Source of the DNA: Lysinibacillus macroides
Lineage (GTDB): Bacteria > Bacillota > Bacilli > Bacillales_A > Planococcaceae
Direction of reading: 5' to 3'
NCBI RefSeq assembly: GCF_001281525.1
Contig: NZ_LGCI01000005.1
Location: 310,001-374,000, forward strand
DNA length: 64,000 bases
In this document: positions 41,072 through 51,471 of the stretch, piece after piece
Numbering within the stretch: position 1 is the first letter of the stretch
Layout: the number at the start of each line of letters is the position of its first letter
Made by a program: the position numbers and the translations under genes
The notes under the pieces: generated by a model
Database searches by the model: none
Seen by the model: the letters and a program-made list of their open reading frames with translations, nothing else
What the model was told of the DNA's origin: nothing

Positions 41072-41991
41072 TGACACAGCAACAAATTGACAAAGCTAAA
41101 TTTAAAATTGTTGGTGGTAACCATGAAGCAACGGAAAAATTAGCTGATAAATCCGTCTCCTTTTGGAAAGAAGTATGGGTCCGTTTCTCTCACAATAAAA
41201 TGGCCATCGTAGGGATAATTATTTTAATCATTGTTATTTTAATGGCTATTTTCGTCCCAATATTTTCGCAGTACAAGGCAAGTGATCAGCTAGGCGTTTA
41301 TAATGCACCACCATCTGCACAATTTTGGTTTGGAACAGATGACCTTGGCCGTGATATTTTCGTACGTATTTGGGAAGGGGCTCGTATTTCCCTCTTTATT
41401 GGAATTGCTGCAGCGATTATTGATTTAATTATCGGTGTTATTTGGGGCAGTATTTCAGGCTTAGCAGGTGGTCGCGTTGATAATATTATGATGCGTATTG
41501 CCGATGTTTTAACGGCTGTACCTTACCTATTAGTGGTAATCGTATTGTTAGTTGTTATGCAGCCAGGTTTAATTCCAATGATTGTTGCCCTATCTATTAC
41601 TGGTTGGATTAATATGGCTCGTATTGTGCGTGGCGAAGTATTATCCATTAAAAATCAAGAATATGTACTTGCTGCTCGTACATTAGGAGCTAGCACAGGC
41701 CATTTAATTATCAAACATTTAATTCCGAATGCGTTAGGTGCCATTTTAGTAACAATGACATTAACCATTCCATCTGCTATTTTCACGGAGTCATTCCTAA
41801 GTTATCTTGGTCTTGGGGTTCCTGCTCCAACAGCTTCTTGGGGTACAATGGCATCTGATGGGAATAAAGCCATTGCAAATGCTCCATGGCGTTTAATTTT
41901 CCCAGCAGTATTTATCTCACTAACAATCTTTGCATTCAATGCAGTTGGTGACGGCTTACGTGATGCACTCGATCCAAAACTACGTAAATAA
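41071..41991 (+). CDS. oppC: OppC, oligopeptide ABC transporter permease
   Basis: The 306-residue partner permease has an N-terminal cytoplasmic extension (about residues 1-35), six membrane segments and the EAA loop (AARTLGASTGHLIIKHLIPNALG). It pairs with OppB to form the channel. AAAGGAG lies before the ATG within oppB. Confidence 0.95.
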   Translation: MTQQQIDKAKFKIVGGNHEATEKLADKSVSFWKEVWVRFSHNKMAIVGIIILIIVILMAIFVPIFSQYKASDQLGVYNAPPSAQFWFGTDDLGRDIFVRIWEGARISLFIGIAAAIIDLIIGVIWGSISGLAGGRVDNIMMRIADVLTAVPYLLVVIVLLVVMQPGLIPMIVALSITGWINMARIVRGEVLSIKNQEYVLAARTLGASTGHLIIKHLIPNALGAILVTMTLTIPSAIFTESFLSYLGLGVPAPTASWGTMASDGNKAIANAPWRLIFPAVFISLTIFAFNAVGDGLRDALDPKLRK

Positions 41992-42004
41992 GGAGGTGGC
42001 CGTA

Positions 42005-43060
42005 ATGAGTAAAACGATTTTAGAAGTAAAAGATTTAAAAATTAACTTTAAAACCTATGCAGGGCTTGTCCATGCTGTCCGTGGTGTAACCTTTGATTTA
42101 AAGGAGGGTGAAACGCTCGCTATAGTAGGTGAATCGGGTTCTGGTAAAAGTGTGACAAGTAATGCATTAATGAAACTAATTCCACAGCCACCTGGTATTT
42201 ATGCGTCAGGACAAATTTTATTTAATGGCCGTGATTTAGTGCCGCTAACAGATAAAGAAATGTCGAAGGTACGTGGCAATGAAATTGCAATGATTTTCCA
42301 AGATCCAATGACAAGCTTAAATCCAACGATGAAGGTCGGACGTCAAATAACTGAAGTAATTTTACAGCACAAAAAAGTTTCCAAAGCGGATGCAAAAAAA
42401 CGTGCGATTGAGCTTTTATCACAGGTAGGTATTCCCTTCCCTGAGAAACGCTATAACCAATATCCACATGAGTTTTCAGGTGGTATGCGTCAACGTGTTG
42501 TTATTGCCATTGCCCTTGCTGCTGATCCTAAGTTATTAATTGCCGATGAGCCGACAACAGCTTTAGATGTAACAATTCAGGCGCAAATTTTAGAGCTAAT
42601 GAAAGAAATTCAAAAAAACTCGAAAACATCCATTATTTTCATTACACACGATTTAGGGGTTGTGGCAAACATTGCTGATCGTGTAGCAGTCATGTATGCT
42701 GGACAAATCGTAGAATATGGTACTGTGAATGATATTTTCTATAATCCAAAGCATCCATATACATGGGGACTGCTTGGTTCAATGCCTGATTTAGATAATG
42801 ATACGGACGAGCTACTACGTACGATTCCAGGCTCACCACCAGATCTTACGAATCCGCCGAAAGGTGATGCATTTGCAGCTCGTAACGAGTATGCTATGGC
42901 GATTGATTACGAACAAGAGCCACCAATGTTCCAAGTAAGTGAAACACATTTTGCAAAAACTTGGTTGTTGCATCCTGATGCACCAAAGGTTCCTATTCCT
43001 GATGCGGTTGCTAAACGTATTGAAGGGTATTTAGCAAAGGGGGCACAAGAAAATGACTAA
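42005..43060 (+). CDS. oppD: OppD, oligopeptide ABC transporter ATPase
   Basis: The 351-residue ATPase has Walker A GESGSGKS, signature FSGGMRQR, Walker B LLIADEPTTALD and the C-terminal oligopeptide transporter extension (PGSPPDLTNPP). AAGGAGG at 41990-41996 supports ATG 42005; an in-frame ATG at 41930 lies inside oppC. It overlaps oppF by eight bases. Confidence 0.96.
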   Translation: MSKTILEVKDLKINFKTYAGLVHAVRGVTFDLKEGETLAIVGESGSGKSVTSNALMKLIPQPPGIYASGQILFNGRDLVPLTDKEMSKVRGNEIAMIFQDPMTSLNPTMKVGRQITEVILQHKKVSKADAKKRAIELLSQVGIPFPEKRYNQYPHEFSGGMRQRVVIAIALAADPKLLIADEPTTALDVTIQAQILELMKEIQKNSKTSIIFITHDLGVVANIADRVAVMYAGQIVEYGTVNDIFYNPKHPYTWGLLGSMPDLDNDTDELLRTIPGSPPDLTNPPKGDAFAARNEYAMAIDYEQEPPMFQVSETHFAKTWLLHPDAPKVPIPDAVAKRIEGYLAKGAQEND

Positions 43061-43979
43061 ACCTCGTGCGAAAAAAATTCTTGAAATCAAAAATGTAAAA
43101 CAATATTTTGGTTCACCAGCTAATCCGATTAAAGCCGTAGATGGTATTAGCTTCGATGTTTACGAAGGCGAAACGCTTGGTCTTGTGGGTGAATCAGGCT
43201 GTGGTAAATCAACAACGGGTCGTTCTATTATTCGCCTATATGACATTACTGATGGCGAGATTATTTTCGATGGCGAAAATGTTCATGGAAAAAAATCAAA
43301 AAGTGAGTTAAAGAAATTCAATCGTCAAATGCAAATGATTTTCCAAGACCCTTATGCGTCCTTAAATCCTCGTATGACAGCGGGTGAAATTATTGGTGAA
43401 GCCTTTGATATTCATGGTTTACACAAGGATAAAAAAGTACGCCGTGAAAAAATCAATCAGCTACTAGAGGCTGTTGGTTTAAACAAAGAGCACGCGAATC
43501 GTTACGCACATGAATTCTCAGGTGGTCAACGTCAACGTATTGGGATTGCTCGTGCATTAAGCTTAGACCCTAAGTTTATTATTGCCGATGAGCCGATTTC
43601 AGCGCTTGATGTATCGATTCAAGCACAGGTTGTTAACCTATTAAAACAACTTCAAAAAGAGCGTGGCTTAACATACCTATTTATTGCCCATGATTTATCC
43701 ATGGTAAAATATATCAGTGATCGTATTGCTGTTATGTATCGTGGTAAAATTTTGGAAATTGGTAAGGCAGATGATATTTATAATCATCCTGTGCATCCCT
43801 ATACAAAATCTTTATTATCAGCGATTCCACTTCCTGATCCGCTATCGGAGAAAAGTCGTCAGCGTATTCCGTACAAGCATACAGAAGTGGATGATAGCGC
43901 CACATACCATGAAGTAGGTGATCAGCATTATGTGTATGGTACTGCTGACCTTGTCAAAACATGGGTTGCGAACCGATAA
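43053..43979 (+). CDS. oppF: OppF, oligopeptide ABC transporter ATPase
   Basis: The 308-residue second ATPase has Walker A GESGCGKS, signature FSGGQRQR and Walker [12 protein letters not shown], with the typical C-terminal block AIPLPDP. It forms the heterodimer with OppD. AAAGGGGG lies before the ATG inside oppD. It ends the operon at a terminator. Confidence 0.96.
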   Translation: MTKPRAKKILEIKNVKQYFGSPANPIKAVDGISFDVYEGETLGLVGESGCGKSTTGRSIIRLYDITDGEIIFDGENVHGKKSKSELKKFNRQMQMIFQDPYASLNPRMTAGEIIGEAFDIHGLHKDKKVRREKINQLLEAVGLNKEHANRYAHEFSGGQRQRIGIARALSLDPKFIIADEPISALDVSIQAQVVNLLKQLQKERGLTYLFIAHDLSMVKYISDRIAVMYRGKILEIGKADDIYNHPVHPYTKSLLSAIPLPDPLSEKSRQRIPYKHTEVDDSATYHEVGDQHYVYGTADLVKTWVANR

Positions 43980-43983
43980 ATAA

Positions 43984-44026
43984 GAAACTCCTATCAACAG
44001 TTCAAACCTGTGATAGGAGTTTTTTG
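43984..44026 (+). terminator. Rho-independent terminator after oppF
   Basis: AACTCCTATCA and TGATAGGAGTT pair around an ACAGTTCAAACCTG loop and end in a T-run. Confidence 0.92.
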
Positions 44027-44096
44027 TGGAAAGTTTAATAAAAATAATCGTTTAGAAATGGTAGTATATATTGCTGATTCTTATTTAGAGAATATA

Positions 44097-45791
44097 TTAT
44101 GATTGCTTCTTTAACTGTAAAATAACCGCTTCATCAGGGTCAATATACAATGTTTTTTGCTCGAAATAGATAACAAAGCCAGGCTTCGCGCCGTTTGGTT
44201 TTTTCACCTGACGAATTTCTGTGTAATCCACAGGCACAGAGGAGGAATCTCGTGCTTTAGAGAAATATGCCGCTAGTATAGCCGCCTCACGCAATGTTGT
44301 TTCATCGGGTTCACTTGCATGAATCACAACATGGGAGCCTGGAATATCCTTCGTATGCAGCCAAATATCTGTACGTTTCGCTAACTTAAATGTCAGCATA
44401 TCATTTTGCTTATTGTTCTTGCCAACAGAGATGGCTATACCTGTAGAGGATAGATAACGTTCAGGCTCAGGCTTCACTGGTTTTTTCTTTTTCTTGGCAT
44501 GACGTAATTTTAAGTAACCTTGCTCTGCTAGCTCTTCACGGATTTCCTCAATATCGCCAGGAGAAGCTTGTTGAACTTGCTGTGCGAGCATTTCAAAGTA
44601 AGCAATCTCTTCCTTTGTTTTTTCAAGCTGCTCTTGCACCATAATCAAAGCATTTTTTGCTTTTGTATATTTTGTGTAATAGCTTTGAGCATTTTCAATT
44701 GGGGTTTTGCGCTCACTGATCGGAATGGTAATTTCCTCACCAGTTTCGCTATAGTAATTTGTAACAGTTACTTCTTTTGCGCCCTTGTCAAAGGCATAAA
44801 TATTTGCCATTAATAGCTCACCATATAATTGGAATTGATCGAGCTTAGAGGCACGCTCATAATCCTTCGTCAGCTTTTTCGTTTTTAAGGCTAGTTTATC
44901 AATTTCATTTTGTAGCCATCGTTCTAAATCACCTGCCTGCTGTTTCACACGATCTCGCTCTGCACGTGCAAAAAATACACGATCTAATAATGCATGAACA
45001 TTTGGATAAACGGTTACCTCTCCCTGTAAATGAGTTAATTCGATAGGGGAAAAGTAGGTTTTACGGTTTGCAAGCACATACATAGGCTTTATGCCACCGT
45101 TCGCAAAGGATGTCATAAACGCTCTAAAACATGCAATTGTATTTGAGGCTGTTGCTAGTCGAGACACTAATTCCTCCGCATGAAGAGGTGAAAAGCCCGC
45201 AAACTGTGCCACAACCTCTTTCGCGTTTTTAGATTCAGCAGAAAATAGAGTGAGCTCTTCATCTGTTACGGTTAAAGGGTTCCATTTATGCTGTGTGGGT
45301 GGGGCGATATAGGGCTGACCAGGTAACACCGTTCGGAAGCTATTTACAGATGGGGGTAAGTGCTTTAAACTATCAATAATTTTTCCCTGCTCCTGATCAA
45401 TTAATAGCAAATTACTATGTCTACCCATAATTTCAGCATGCAATTCCCTAACAATTGGGTCACCAATTTCATTTTTACTGTTGATTTCTACTATTATAAT
45501 GCGATCAAAATCATGCTGTTTAATGGAAGCAATAAAGCCCCCCTCTAAATGTTTACGTAATAGCATACAAAACATTGGAGGTTCTGCTGGATTATCAATC
45601 GCTTGCTCCGTTAAGTGAACGCGCGCATAGGAAGAATGAATGGAAAAAAGTAATTTATGATTTTTTCCGTTTGCACGAATGTGTAAAATAACTTCTTGAG
45701 CGTTTGGTTGATGTATTTTTGTAATGCGACCTGTGACAAGCTGTTGTAGGTCGGCAGTTATTGAATAAGTAAATAAGCCATCAAATGCCAT
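44097..45791 (-). CDS. rqcH: RqcH, NFACT-family ribosome quality control factor
   Basis: RqcH binds obstructed 50S subunits and adds C-terminal alanine tails to stalled peptides. The 564-residue protein has the NFACT-N domain (AFDGLFTYSITADLQQLVTGRITKIHQP, ELHAEIMGRHSNLLLID), a central coiled coil (about 280-430) and the C-terminal NFACT-R domain (DMLTFKLAKRTDIWLHTKDIPGSHVVI). Older databases call it fibronectin-binding protein. The start is the ATG whose complement is at 45789-45791, with AAGAGG upstream; a longer frame reaches 45818. It is the only minus-strand gene in its segment. Confidence 0.94.
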   Translation of the reverse strand: MAFDGLFTYSITADLQQLVTGRITKIHQPNAQEVILHIRANGKNHKLLFSIHSSYARVHLTEQAIDNPAEPPMFCMLLRKHLEGGFIASIKQHDFDRIIIVEINSKNEIGDPIVRELHAEIMGRHSNLLLIDQEQGKIIDSLKHLPPSVNSFRTVLPGQPYIAPPTQHKWNPLTVTDEELTLFSAESKNAKEVVAQFAGFSPLHAEELVSRLATASNTIACFRAFMTSFANGGIKPMYVLANRKTYFSPIELTHLQGEVTVYPNVHALLDRVFFARAERDRVKQQAGDLERWLQNEIDKLALKTKKLTKDYERASKLDQFQLYGELLMANIYAFDKGAKEVTVTNYYSETGEEITIPISERKTPIENAQSYYTKYTKAKNALIMVQEQLEKTKEEIAYFEMLAQQVQQASPGDIEEIREELAEQGYLKLRHAKKKKKPVKPEPERYLSSTGIAISVGKNNKQNDMLTFKLAKRTDIWLHTKDIPGSHVVIHASEPDETTLREAAILAAYFSKARDSSSVPVDYTEIRQVKKPNGAKPGFVIYFEQKTLYIDPDEAVILQLKKQS

Positions 45792-45902
45792 ATGAATTCC
45801 TCTTTCCAACGATATCAAGCATCTTGGTACTTTCGTATTTTTTCATCATGCAATGGCTTTCACGGTTATTAACGTGTCCACACATGCATGGTTTGTATGT
45901 TT

Positions 45903-45911
45903 ATCATAGCA
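45903..45911 (-). promoter_or_regulatory. Candidate extended -10 promoter for rqcH
   Basis: Read on the minus strand, TGCTATGAT is an extended -10 lying about 112 bases from the rqcH start. No clear -35 was found. Confidence 0.3.
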
Positions 45912-46010
45912 TTTTTTAGGTGAATATTAAAATATAGCTTCAATTGTGGTAGAATTAGCTTTTACTCTCCCCAATTTTTTTGGAAGAGGCGTTATAATCG
46001 ACAGCGCATA

Positions 46011-46019
46011 TGTTATAAT
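46011..46019 (+). promoter_or_regulatory. Candidate extended -10 promoter for the yicC-family gene
   Basis: TGTTATAAT is an exact TGn-TATAAT 33 bases before the coding start. A second TATAAT is at 45993-45998. No strong -35 is visible. Confidence 0.5.
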
Positions 46020-46052
46020 AATCCCAGTATGCAAAGAAAGGTGTGACGAACC

Positions 46053-46928
46053 TTGGTGCGTAGTATGACTGGTTTTGGCAGAGGTGTCACAACAACTAGA
46101 AACTTTCAATTAACCGTAGAAATGCGATCGGTCAACCATCGTTTTTTAGAAATTAATGCAAAATTTCCGAAAGAGTGGCTTGAAGCAGAAATTTTTGCAA
46201 AGAAACTAATTTCTCAAGCTTTGTCACGCGGCAAAATTGATGTGATGGTATATGTGAAGGATTTAGAGAATGTAGAGCAATCTATTGAAATTAATTGGTC
46301 ATTAATTGAAGCGTATCGTAAGGCAAAAGAGCAATTAGCCAATAAAGTACCATTGGAAGAAAAATGGACGATGCAAGAGCTTTTATCGCTAGAGCAAGCA
46401 CTTGTACAACAAAAACCACAGCTTACACCAGAGGATTTACTGCAAGCTGTTGAACAAGCGATTTCACAAGCAATTGAACAACTTGTACAAATGCGTGAGC
46501 GTGAAGGACAGGAATTGCAAGAAGTTGTTGTACAATATAAGAAACAGTTAATGGAGCAAGTGAATAAAATACGTTCGTACTCTTCTGTGGCTGTTGAAAA
46601 ATATCGTACACGATTAGTAGAACGAATTGCTGAAGTTGCAGATGGCGCATTGTTAGAAGATCGCTTACTAGCTGAAGTAGCTATTTTTGCAGACCGAATC
46701 GATATCTCCGAAGAATTGGATCGATTAGAAAGTCATTTTAATCAGCTGAAGGAGACATTACTTGAAACCATTTCAGTTGGACGCAAATTAGACTTTTTAA
46801 TGCAGGAAATTCATCGTGAGATTAATACAATTGGTTCGAAAAATCAATCAACAGAAGCCGCTGTTGCTGTTGTTCAGGCAAAAACAATATTAGAAAAGAT
46901 GCGTGAGCAAGTTCAAAATATCGAATAA
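46053..46928 (+). CDS. yloC: YicC/YloC family endoribonuclease-like protein
   Basis: The 291-residue protein begins with the family hallmark VRSMTGFGRG and has SVNHRFLEINAKFP and the C-terminal KLDFLMQEIHREINTIGSK (DUF1732). E. coli YicC has been described as a ribonuclease; activity here is inferred. Possible starts are TTG 46053, GTG 46056 and ATG 46065; AAAGGTG at 46037-46043 favours the first. In B. subtilis remA lies between this gene and gmk, but here gmk follows after 42 bases. Confidence 0.92.
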   Translation: MVRSMTGFGRGVTTTRNFQLTVEMRSVNHRFLEINAKFPKEWLEAEIFAKKLISQALSRGKIDVMVYVKDLENVEQSIEINWSLIEAYRKAKEQLANKVPLEEKWTMQELLSLEQALVQQKPQLTPEDLLQAVEQAISQAIEQLVQMREREGQELQEVVVQYKKQLMEQVNKIRSYSSVAVEKYRTRLVERIAEVADGALLEDRLLAEVAIFADRIDISEELDRLESHFNQLKETLLETISVGRKLDFLMQEIHREINTIGSKNQSTEAAVAVVQAKTILEKMREQVQNIE

Positions 46929-46970
46929 CTGACACGTGTCTGTTATAAATTAAGGGAGATATAGGAATAA

Positions 46971-47588
<618 letters not shown>

Positions 47589-47592
47589 ACCC

Positions 47593-47820
47593 ATGTTATA
47601 TCCATCAGTAGATGCATTAAAAAAAGAAATTGATTCAAAGTATTCATTAGTGAGCCTTGCTTCTAAGCGTGCTCGCCAAATGCAAGAAGAGCCAGGTACA
47701 GAACGTTTACACAAGTATGTATCTTACAAATATGTAGGAAAAGCACTTGAAGAAGTAGCGGCAGGTGTACTTACAAAAGTATCACAGGATGAGTCAGCGG
47801 TATACGAAGACGAAATCTAA
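47593..47820 (+). CDS. rpoZ: RNA polymerase omega subunit
   Basis: The 75-residue product has the omega family core (YPSVDALKKEIDSKYSLVSLASKRARQMQE, KYVGKALEEVAAGVL). Omega helps assemble the RNA polymerase beta' chain. Length is a little above the 67 of B. subtilis. It is coupled to gmk. Confidence 0.95.
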   Translation: MLYPSVDALKKEIDSKYSLVSLASKRARQMQEEPGTERLHKYVSYKYVGKALEEVAAGVLTKVSQDESAVYEDEI

Positions 47821-47920
47821 CTTGCATGTAAAAAAGTCATTTTTAGTTGATTATCAAAGGTTGGTTTATAGGTATGGATAAAAATAAGCTTTAACCTTAG
47901 TGATGATAATAGACGATGAA

Positions 47921-47994
47921 TGCGAAAGTCTGTAGTAGACTTTGAATATACGGAATGCCGAGAAGCTCCCAGGGAAATTGTCCTTTGGGAGCTT
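47921..47994 (+). terminator. Two hairpins between rpoZ and the coaBC-like gene
   Basis: AAAGTCT and AGACTTT form a small hairpin near 47924-47943, and AAGCTCCCA and TGGGAGCTT form a larger one at about 47963-47994. The second is followed by ATCATTT, a weak tail, so it could be a terminator or an RNA-processing/attenuator element. Confidence 0.5.
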
Positions 47995-48018
47995 ATCATT
48001 TGAAAGGATGATCGTAGC

Positions 48019-49023
48019 ATGAATAAAAATATTTTACTTTGTGTTTCAGGCGGGATAGCCGTATATAAGGCTGTCGCTCTTGTTAGTAAGCTGTCACAAG
48101 CAGGAGCCAATGTAAAAGTAATCATGACTGCCTCTGCTAGACAATTTGTCAATCCATTAAGCTTTCAAGTAATGTCCAAAAATGATGTTTATTTTGATAC
48201 ATTTGATGAAAAAGATTCCAATGTGATTGCTCATATTGATTTAGCAGACTGGGCTGATTTGATTTTAGTGGCGCCTGCTACTGCGAATGTTATTGGAAAA
48301 ATCGCCAATGGGATTGCAGATGATATGGTCACAACCACACTACTTGCTACAACTGCACCTGTATGGCTTGCACCAGCGATGAATGTACATATGTATGAGC
48401 ATCCAGCCGTGAAACGTAATATTGCTAGGCTAGCAGATGATGGCTATCAATTTATTGAACCATCGGAAGGATTTTTAGCATGTGGTTATGTTGGTAAGGG
48501 ACGTTTAGAGGAACCTGAGAAAATAACGGCTATTGTCAAGGATTATTTTGCTGAGAAGGTGCAATCACTGGCAGATCAAACCGTTGTAGTAACAGTGGGT
48601 GCCTTACATGTACCATATGATGAACAGCACATTGTGCGTGCACAGGCAAATGGTATCATTGGACAAGCTTTGGCGAATGAGGCAAGAGCACTTGGCGCAC
48701 AGGTTATCCAAATAGAAAATAGCAGTGTAGATTATTTTATGCAGCAGCTTGAAGAGTATAAAGATCGAAATCCTCAAGTTTTATTTATCCATGCAGCGAA
48801 TACCCCAACTGTTGAGGGAGCACCGATTGTCTCGGTAGAAGGTATCAAAGCTATTACATTTGGACAAAAGGTACAAGGAACTCCGATGTTAACCGTTATA
48901 TCCGATAGCTGGATTGATTTTAGTACACAAGCACAGTTAGACGGACAGCTAGTAGATGTAACAAATCCTAAGCTTTTTGCACAAGCCTTTTGGCGACATC
49001 TTTTACAGGGTGAGGCGCAATGA
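48019..49023 (+). CDS. coaBC: CoaBC-like protein: intact CoaC decarboxylase, degenerate CoaB domain
   Basis: CoaBC normally makes 4'-phosphopantetheine in two steps: CoaB joins Cys to phosphopantothenate, CoaC decarboxylates. The N-terminal half (residues 1-178) is an intact CoaC flavoprotein with His72 in AHIDLADW, PAMN at 119-122 and the flap Cys155 in ACGYVGKGRL. The C-terminal half (about 180-334) aligns only loosely with CoaB: the usual TREPID-type and SNRSSGKMG motifs are missing, and the whole protein is 334 residues instead of about 400. The frame is intact and priA overlaps by four bases, so this is not a recent frameshift. Ligase activity is doubtful. Confidence 0.82.
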   Translation: MNKNILLCVSGGIAVYKAVALVSKLSQAGANVKVIMTASARQFVNPLSFQVMSKNDVYFDTFDEKDSNVIAHIDLADWADLILVAPATANVIGKIANGIADDMVTTTLLATTAPVWLAPAMNVHMYEHPAVKRNIARLADDGYQFIEPSEGFLACGYVGKGRLEEPEKITAIVKDYFAEKVQSLADQTVVVTVGALHVPYDEQHIVRAQANGIIGQALANEARALGAQVIQIENSSVDYFMQQLEEYKDRNPQVLFIHAANTPTVEGAPIVSVEGIKAITFGQKVQGTPMLTVISDSWIDFSTQAQLDGQLVDVTNPKLFAQAFWRHLLQGEAQ

Positions 49024-51431
49024 ATTTACTGATAGCAGAGGTCATTGTAGATGTCTCTACGTACCATGTTGATCGTCCATTTGATTATCAAGTACCAGCA
49101 GAATGGATAAATGTGATAGAAGCAGGCTGTCGAGTAAAGGTACCATTTGGCGCAAGAAATGTTCTAGGCTTTGTAATTGGCTTGAAAAAGGAAACTGATA
49201 TACCGCTTCATAAATTAAAGCCGATCACGCAAATTTTAGATATGGAGCCCGTGCTAACAGAGGAAATGCTACAACTGGCGAGATGGTTAAAAAATCATAC
49301 AATTTGCTATGAAATTGATGCCTTGCAAGTGATGCTACCATCAGCGCTTCGGGCAAAATATGAAAAAATCATTAAGCTACAAGCGCCACAAAGTTTACCA
49401 GAGGAAGTGCAAGCTATATTCGGCAAGCGTCAGCAGGCTAATTTTAAAGAGTTTGAGCGAGCGGGCTTACTTCCTTTATTAAAGCAGCTAGTTGCACAAG
49501 AAAGCGTGACAATTGACAATGTTGTAAAGCAGCAAGGTAATGTGAAAGAGATAAGGATGGTGAAGATTACAGAAGATCAGCACCTTATTGAAAAAGTGAT
49601 TGAACAATCATCGAGAGCAGTGAAGCAGCGCCTTCTTTTGCAATGGATGTGTCAGCATCTAGGTGAAGTTTTGTCACCGCAACAAATTTACGATGAAACA
49701 GGCGTCTCTTCAGCAGTGTTAGAGGCAGTGATTGCGAAGGGAGCAGCTCAGTTTATTCGAGAGGAAGTATACCGTGATCCATTTACAAAGGAAGTTTCAC
49801 GGACGCACTCTTTACAACTAACAGAGGAGCAACTCGTTGCACTCCAAGCGATTACAGCCGCAATGGAGCAACCAAAAGGGCAGACATTTTTATTGCATGG
49901 TGTCACAGGGAGTGGTAAGACCGAGATTTATTTGCAGTCCATACAAAAGGTGTTAGAGGAAGGCAAAGAAGCAATTATGCTGGTACCTGAAATTTCTTTA
50001 ACACCGCAAATGACAGAGCGGTTCCGCAGCCGCTTTGGCGAAATGGTCGCTGTGATGCATAGTGGCTTATCCGTTGGTGAGAAGTATGATGAATGGCGAA
50101 AAGTCCAGCAAGGAAAGGTTAAAGTAGTCGTTGGTGCGCGCTCTGCTATTTTTGCACCCTTCACCAATATAGGGCTTATTATTTTAGATGAGGAGCATGA
50201 GTCGACCTATAAGCAGGAGGATTCACCACGCTACCATGCAAGAGATGTAGCGATTTGGCGTAGCGGATTTTATCAATGTCCTGTGATTTTAGGTAGTGCA
50301 ACGCCAGCATTAGAATCCTATGCTAGAGCGAAAAAGGGCGTTTATACCCTTCTTTCGTTAAAGCATCGCGCATTACATCAAACACTACCAACTGTTTTTA
50401 TTGCAGATATGCGTGAGGAGCTACGACAAGGAAATCGTTCTATGTTCTCAGTCTCGCTAATTGAGGCTATGCGTCTAAGACTGGAAAAGAAGGAACAGAT
50501 GGTATTATTTTTAAATCGTCGAGGCTACTCGTCATTTGTACTATGTCGAGATTGTGGTACAGTGGTACAATGCCCAAATTGTGATATTTCTTTAACCTAT
50601 CATCGAACAACAGAGAAGTTGAAATGTCATTATTGTGGCTATGAGGAGCATATTCCTCAGACATGTCCACAATGTCAAAGTGATCATATTCGTTATTTTG
50701 GTACAGGTACCCAAAAGGTGGAGGAGGAAATCTATAAGCTATTTCCAGAGGCAAGGGTATTGCGGATGGATGTGGACACCACAAGGCATAAAGGGGCACA
50801 TGAAGAAATACTACAAACATTTGGCGAAGGACAGGCAGATATTTTACTTGGAACGCAGATGATTGCAAAAGGGCTTGATTTTCCTAATATTACGCTTGTC
50901 GGTGTGCTCAGTGCCGATACATCGCTCCATTTACCAGATTACCGTGCAGCAGAGCGTACATTTCAGCTATTAACACAGGTCAGTGGCAGGGCTGGTCGAC
51001 ATAACAAGCCGGGAGAAGTAATTATTCAAACGTATACACCTGAGCATTATGCGATTGAATTAGCAAAAACGCAGGACTATGAGCCGTTCTATGAGCGAGA
51101 AATGTTTTTACGACGTCGTTCCAGCTATCCACCTTATTATTTTGTAGCACTTGTACAAATTTCGCATGAGGATGTGATGATGGCTGCCGAATATGCTGGA
51201 CGTGTGGCAGATTGGCTTCGTGGAAATTTATCGAATCAGGCAGCCATTATTGGTCCGACAACGGCAAGTATTGCTCGACTTCAAAATAGATATCGTTATC
51301 AATGTTTGATAAAATATAAAATTGAACCAAATCTAATTCCAGTGTTACAGCGTTTGCTTGCGATGTATCGAGCAGAATGGATTAAACAAGGGATTTTAAT
51401 GACGGTCGATTTAGACCCGTCTACTATATAG
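49020..51431 (+). CDS. priA: PriA, primosomal replication restart helicase
   Basis: PriA reloads the replisome at stalled forks. The 803-residue product has an N-terminal DNA-binding domain (about 1-110), Walker A GVTGSGKTEIYL, DEEH box, and a zinc-binding insert with Cys pairs (CRDCG, CPNC, CHYC, CPQC). The C-terminal helicase motif SGRAGR is present. It starts within the coaBC stop (ATGA). Confidence 0.97.
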   Translation: MNLLIAEVIVDVSTYHVDRPFDYQVPAEWINVIEAGCRVKVPFGARNVLGFVIGLKKETDIPLHKLKPITQILDMEPVLTEEMLQLARWLKNHTICYEIDALQVMLPSALRAKYEKIIKLQAPQSLPEEVQAIFGKRQQANFKEFERAGLLPLLKQLVAQESVTIDNVVKQQGNVKEIRMVKITEDQHLIEKVIEQSSRAVKQRLLLQWMCQHLGEVLSPQQIYDETGVSSAVLEAVIAKGAAQFIREEVYRDPFTKEVSRTHSLQLTEEQLVALQAITAAMEQPKGQTFLLHGVTGSGKTEIYLQSIQKVLEEGKEAIMLVPEISLTPQMTERFRSRFGEMVAVMHSGLSVGEKYDEWRKVQQGKVKVVVGARSAIFAPFTNIGLIILDEEHESTYKQEDSPRYHARDVAIWRSGFYQCPVILGSATPALESYARAKKGVYTLLSLKHRALHQTLPTVFIADMREELRQGNRSMFSVSLIEAMRLRLEKKEQMVLFLNRRGYSSFVLCRDCGTVVQCPNCDISLTYHRTTEKLKCHYCGYEEHIPQTCPQCQSDHIRYFGTGTQKVEEEIYKLFPEARVLRMDVDTTRHKGAHEEILQTFGEGQADILLGTQMIAKGLDFPNITLVGVLSADTSLHLPDYRAAERTFQLLTQVSGRAGRHNKPGEVIIQTYTPEHYAIELAKTQDYEPFYEREMFLRRRSSYPPYYFVALVQISHEDVMMAAEYAGRVADWLRGNLSNQAAIIGPTTASIARLQNRYRYQCLIKYKIEPNLIPVLQRLLAMYRAEWIKQGILMTVDLDPSTI

Positions 51432-51471
51432 TGTATGAATAACAGTGTGATAGAAATGAGGAAATCGGAAA

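Noticed and set aside
48019..49023. Frameshift or assembly error in coaBC
   Set aside because: The frame is continuous, stop-coupled to priA, and no other frame in the region carries the missing CoaB motifs.
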